8,445 bases of DNA from CAZOIA01 sp964579675 (GTDB taxonomy: Bacteria > Planctomycetota > Phycisphaerae > UBA1845 > PWPN01): the NCBI GenBank assembly GCA_964579675.1, contig CAZOIA010000220.1:1-8445 (forward strand), in the 5' to 3' direction. The notes beneath the pieces were generated by a model. It made no database searches, was not told the origin of the DNA, and was given only the letters and a program-made list of their open reading frames with translations. This document shows positions 6,945 through 8,445 of this stretch, piece by piece (within the stretch, counting starts at the first letter, position 1; each line of letters begins with the position of its first letter). The position numbers and the translations under genes were made by a program.

Positions 6945-7559
6945 ATGGTCACGCTCGGCGATATTGTGGTGCCGCCGCCGGCACCCGGGGAGATGCTTGA
7001 TTTCAGGGCGATGTTCGGCGACGACCGGCCGATCGAGATGGAAATCGGCTCGGGCAAGGGCGGGTTCCTGCTCGATCGGGCGCGCTGGCTGCCCGAGCGG
7101 GGCTTCTTCGGGGTCGAGTACGCCAACAAGTATTACCTGTACGCGGCCGACCGGATGAGGCGATGGGGGGTAACGAACGTCCGCCTCATGCGTGCGGACG
7201 CCCGGCACCTGGTCATCCATCACCTGCCGCCGGCGTGCCTGACGATCCTCCACATTTACCACCCCGACCCCTGGCCGAAGAAGAGGCATCACAAGCGGCG
7301 GCTGATTCAGCCGGCCTTCGTGGCCGCGGCGGCCGAGGCGCTGGTTCCGGGCGGACGGATCGCCGTTCAGACCGACCACGCGGAGTACTTCGATCAGATC
7401 CGCGAGGTCACCGGCGGGGAGAAACGACTCACACCCGTGCCGTTCGATATCCCTGAAACCGGCGTCGTCGAGGGCCGCGTCCAGACAAACTTCGAGATCA
7501 AGTACGCCCGTGAGGGCCGGCGGATCTACCGCATGGCCCTGGCCAAGGGTGGAACGTAG
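6945..7559 (+). CDS. trmB: tRNA (guanine-N7)-methyltransferase
   Basis: TrmB uses S-adenosylmethionine to methylate N7 of G46 in the variable loop of tRNAs. The 204-residue product is class I Rossmann-like and cytoplasmic. Visible signatures are the SAM-binding EIGSGKGGFL (33-42), FFGVEYANKY (54-63, where the family has a conserved acidic residue for the ribose), the ADA (84-86) segment near the adenine pocket, the family hallmark HPDPWPKKRHHKRRLIQPAF (106-125) with catalytic-region Asp108, GGRIAVQTDHAEY (136-148), and the C-terminal TNFEIKYAREGRRIY (181-195), equivalent to the family T-x-F-E-x-(R/K) tRNA and guanine recognition segment. It diverges from yggS, and no gene follows it closely downstream, so it is probably transcribed alone. 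Confidence 0.94.
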   Translation: MVTLGDIVVPPPAPGEMLDFRAMFGDDRPIEMEIGSGKGGFLLDRARWLPERGFFGVEYANKYYLYAADRMRRWGVTNVRLMRADARHLVIHHLPPACLTILHIYHPDPWPKKRHHKRRLIQPAFVAAAAEALVPGGRIAVQTDHAEYFDQIREVTGGEKRLTPVPFDIPETGVVEGRVQTNFEIKYAREGRRIYRMALAKGGT

Positions 7560-7683
7560 GCGATGCCCGCCGGCCCTGGCACCCTGCGAAAAGCGAGAGA
7601 CACCAAGAGGGGGCGAGGGGGAGAGGGCGACAGACCGAGAGCAAGCTAAGGTGCTCTGATGACGTCGGGGCGGTAGAAGGTGG

Positions 7684-7748
7684 GAACGTGAGCACGTGGA
7701 AAGGTGACGACGTAGCCATTCCCTACTCGTTTCCACTTTCTCACGTTC
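7684..7748. repeat. 65-base near-perfect inverted repeat
   Basis: The left arm 7684-7702 and the right arm 7730-7748 match at 16 of 19 positions. GAACGTGAG pairs with CTCACGTTC and GTGGAAA pairs with TTTCCAC, separated by one symmetric 3x3 mismatch (CAC against TTT). The 27-base loop contains a further GTAG/CTAC pair (7712-7715 and 7723-7726). As RNA this would be a stable long hairpin. It may be a terminator for trmB, about 125 bases downstream of its stop, a miniature mobile element or part of a small RNA. There is no T-run after the right arm, which argues against a simple intrinsic terminator. Confidence 0.65.
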
Positions 7749-7792
7749 GCAAACTGACCGGTTTCTCTGCGCCCGTCGTGCGTAATATCAAA

Positions 7793-7818
7793 GAGCCGCG
7801 GGCTTCAGCCCGCGCGGC
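7793..7818 (+). repeat. REP-like palindrome, copy 1
   Basis: A 26-base unit with the core CGCGGGCT-TC-AGCCCGCG (7797-7814), flanked by AGCCG and CGGCT that can extend the stem after a 2-base CG bulge. Asymmetric hairpins of this kind are typical of REP (repetitive extragenic palindromic) elements, which are often spread by REP-associated tyrosine transposases. No transposase gene is in the window. Confidence 0.65.
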
Positions 7819-7856
7819 TGTTCCAATGAGTTCAGAGCTTCGTGCCCGTTCGCAAG

Positions 7857-7882
7857 GCCGCGCAGGCTGAAGCCTGCGGCTC
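7857..7882 (-). repeat. REP-like palindrome, copy 2 (inverted)
   Basis: The reverse complement of this unit matches copy 1 at 24 of 26 positions. The two differences (unit positions 8 and 19) pair with each other in the hairpin, changing G-C to A-T and leaving the stem intact. Together with copy 1 and a 38-base spacer it forms a head-on pair, the arrangement known in other bacteria as a BIME. Confidence 0.65.
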
Positions 7883-7951
7883 CTTACGTTGGAATCGGTC
7901 ACTTGGAAGATGTAGTAGCGAGGCCCGACTCCCGGCGGACCCGTGGCTGAT

Positions 7952-8004
7952 CAGCAGACAGGCAGCCTCGTCCGGGGTTGACCCGTGCCACCCCGGCGCT
8001 GCTG
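7952..8004. terminator. GC hairpin downstream of the isomerase gene
   Basis: CCGGGGT (7972-7978) pairs with ACCCCGG (7990-7996) around an 11-base loop, and CAGCAG (7952-7957) with CTGCTG (7999-8004) can close an outer stem. It lies just beyond the stop of the minus-strand isomerase gene at 8047 and may end its transcript, but there is no T-run on either strand. Confidence 0.25.
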
Positions 8005-8046
8005 AAGGAGCCCAGGCGCAATGACCCGAAGGCAGCTACCGTGCAA

Positions 8047-8445
8047 TCAAGTCGGTCGCGACAGCTCCTCCCACAGCGCCTTGTAGAACTTCATGAACCT
8101 CACGGTGTCCTCCAGGTTCGGGGACTTGAGCGCCTGGGCTTCGATCATCGTATAGCGGTCGTAACCGGTTTCGTTGAGCAGCGTGAACAGCTCACGGTAG
8201 GGATAACCGTTGACCAGTTCGTTGATGTGCACAGCGTAGATCTTGGGGCGCATCAGCTCAAAGTACTCTTTGATTGAGCCGTTCTTGTCGTCGATTCCGC
8301 GATTGGAGTTCCAGGTGACGCCCACGCTGGGGTGATCGGCGATGTCCATGATCTTGCGCATCCGGGGCGGGTGGCAGGTGCCGCTGCCATGCATCTCGCA
8401 CCAGATCTCGACTCCCGCCGCTGCCGCCGCCTGACCGACGGTCCG
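8047..8445 (-). CDS. Sugar phosphate isomerase/epimerase, TIM-barrel family (5' end cut off by window edge)
   Basis: The frame is open through the right edge, so the gene starts outside the window; the visible 132 residues are the C-terminal half. They match the xylose-isomerase-like TIM barrel (AP endonuclease 2 / IolE-like superfamily). From the edge, the strands carry GVEIWCEMHG (metal ligand Glu17), MDIADHPSVGVTWNSN (33-48), IYAVHINE (His73), YPYRELFTLL (81-90) and YTMIEAQ (Glu102), ending in a helix with FMKFYKALWEEL. The family isomerises or epimerises sugars or inositol derivatives with a divalent metal; the exact substrate cannot be told from this fragment. The third strand has Trp-Asn (45-46) where many relatives have an Asp. 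An internal ATG at 8394 is not the start, because strong family similarity continues upstream of it. It converges on trmB. Confidence 0.85.
   Translation of the reverse strand, partial: RTVGQAAAAAGVEIWCEMHGSGTCHPPRMRKIMDIADHPSVGVTWNSNRGIDDKNGSIKEYFELMRPKIYAVHINELVNGYPYRELFTLLNETGYDRYTMIEAQALKSPNLEDTVRFMKFYKALWEELSRPT

Larger units (their letters stand above)
7560..8046. other. 487-base intergenic region with several palindromes
   Basis: This stretch lies between trmB and the convergent isomerase gene. Short open frames cross it, but they run through the palindromes, lack ribosome sites and match nothing I recognise. It contains, in order, a T-free purine-rich strand (7586-7646), a 65-base inverted repeat (7684-7748), a pair of REP-like palindromes (7793-7882) and a GC hairpin (7952-8004). 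It therefore looks like non-coding DNA where small repeats have accumulated. No tRNA or known RNA gene is visible. Confidence 0.6.

Noticed and set aside
7535..7580. Direct repeat GGCCCTGGC at 7535-7543 and 7572-7580
   Set aside because: Nine bases of GC-rich sequence, one copy inside trmB; easily chance and without further extension.
6852..7736. Open frame of 294 codons on the minus strand
   Set aside because: Antisense to trmB and reaching into the yggS promoter; trmB motifs are clear on the other strand.
7688..7870. 60-codon plus-strand frame starting at a GTG
   Set aside because: It runs through the inverted repeat and REP copy 1, so its sequence is dictated by the palindromes; no ribosome site precedes the GTG.
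7900..7945. Resemblance of CACTTG...TGTAG...GGCGGA here to the 3859-3955 element
   Set aside because: Order of short words is similar, but spacing differs and identity between the words is poor; not enough to call a second copy.

Overview
The window is GC-rich bacterial chromosome with six recognisable protein-coding genes and a possible seventh fragment at the left edge. The most likely source is a member of the Planctomycetota or a close relative, possibly an environmental genome. This is an inference. It rests on a very large GspK-like secretin-system protein with a lamin-tail-like insertion, a TIM-barrel sugar phosphate isomerase of a type common in planctomycetes, and palindromic intergenic repeats. 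There is no rRNA, tRNA, CRISPR array, transposase or prophage gene that I can see.

Left part (1-3858, plus strand): a 1246-residue envelope protein with a prepilin-like N-terminus fills almost half the window. A possible C-terminal tail of an upstream gene ends at 95, 22 bases before its start, so it may be the last gene of a pseudopilin operon that begins outside the window.

Middle (4027-6828, minus strand): three genes lie in one direction with short gaps, transcribed in the order yggS, carA, SIR2-family gene. They are PLP homeostasis, the glutaminase subunit of carbamoyl-phosphate synthase, and a sirtuin with no cysteines where the zinc module should be. A good sigma70-type promoter sits just before yggS. 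The sirtuin gene converges on the GspK-like gene, and a 97-base nested inverted repeat lies between the two ends.

Right part (6945-8445): trmB (tRNA m7G46 methyltransferase) diverges from yggS across about 115 bases. After it comes a 487-base non-coding stretch with a T-free purine-rich strand, a near-perfect 65-base inverted repeat, and two inverted REP-like palindromes whose only differences are a compensatory base pair. The window ends inside a minus-strand sugar phosphate isomerase/epimerase gene cut off by the right edge.

Most of the genes are housekeeping. I see no clear defence system or biosynthetic cluster. The items most worth a second look are the cysteine-free sirtuin, the GspK/lamin-tail architecture and the structured intergenic repeats.
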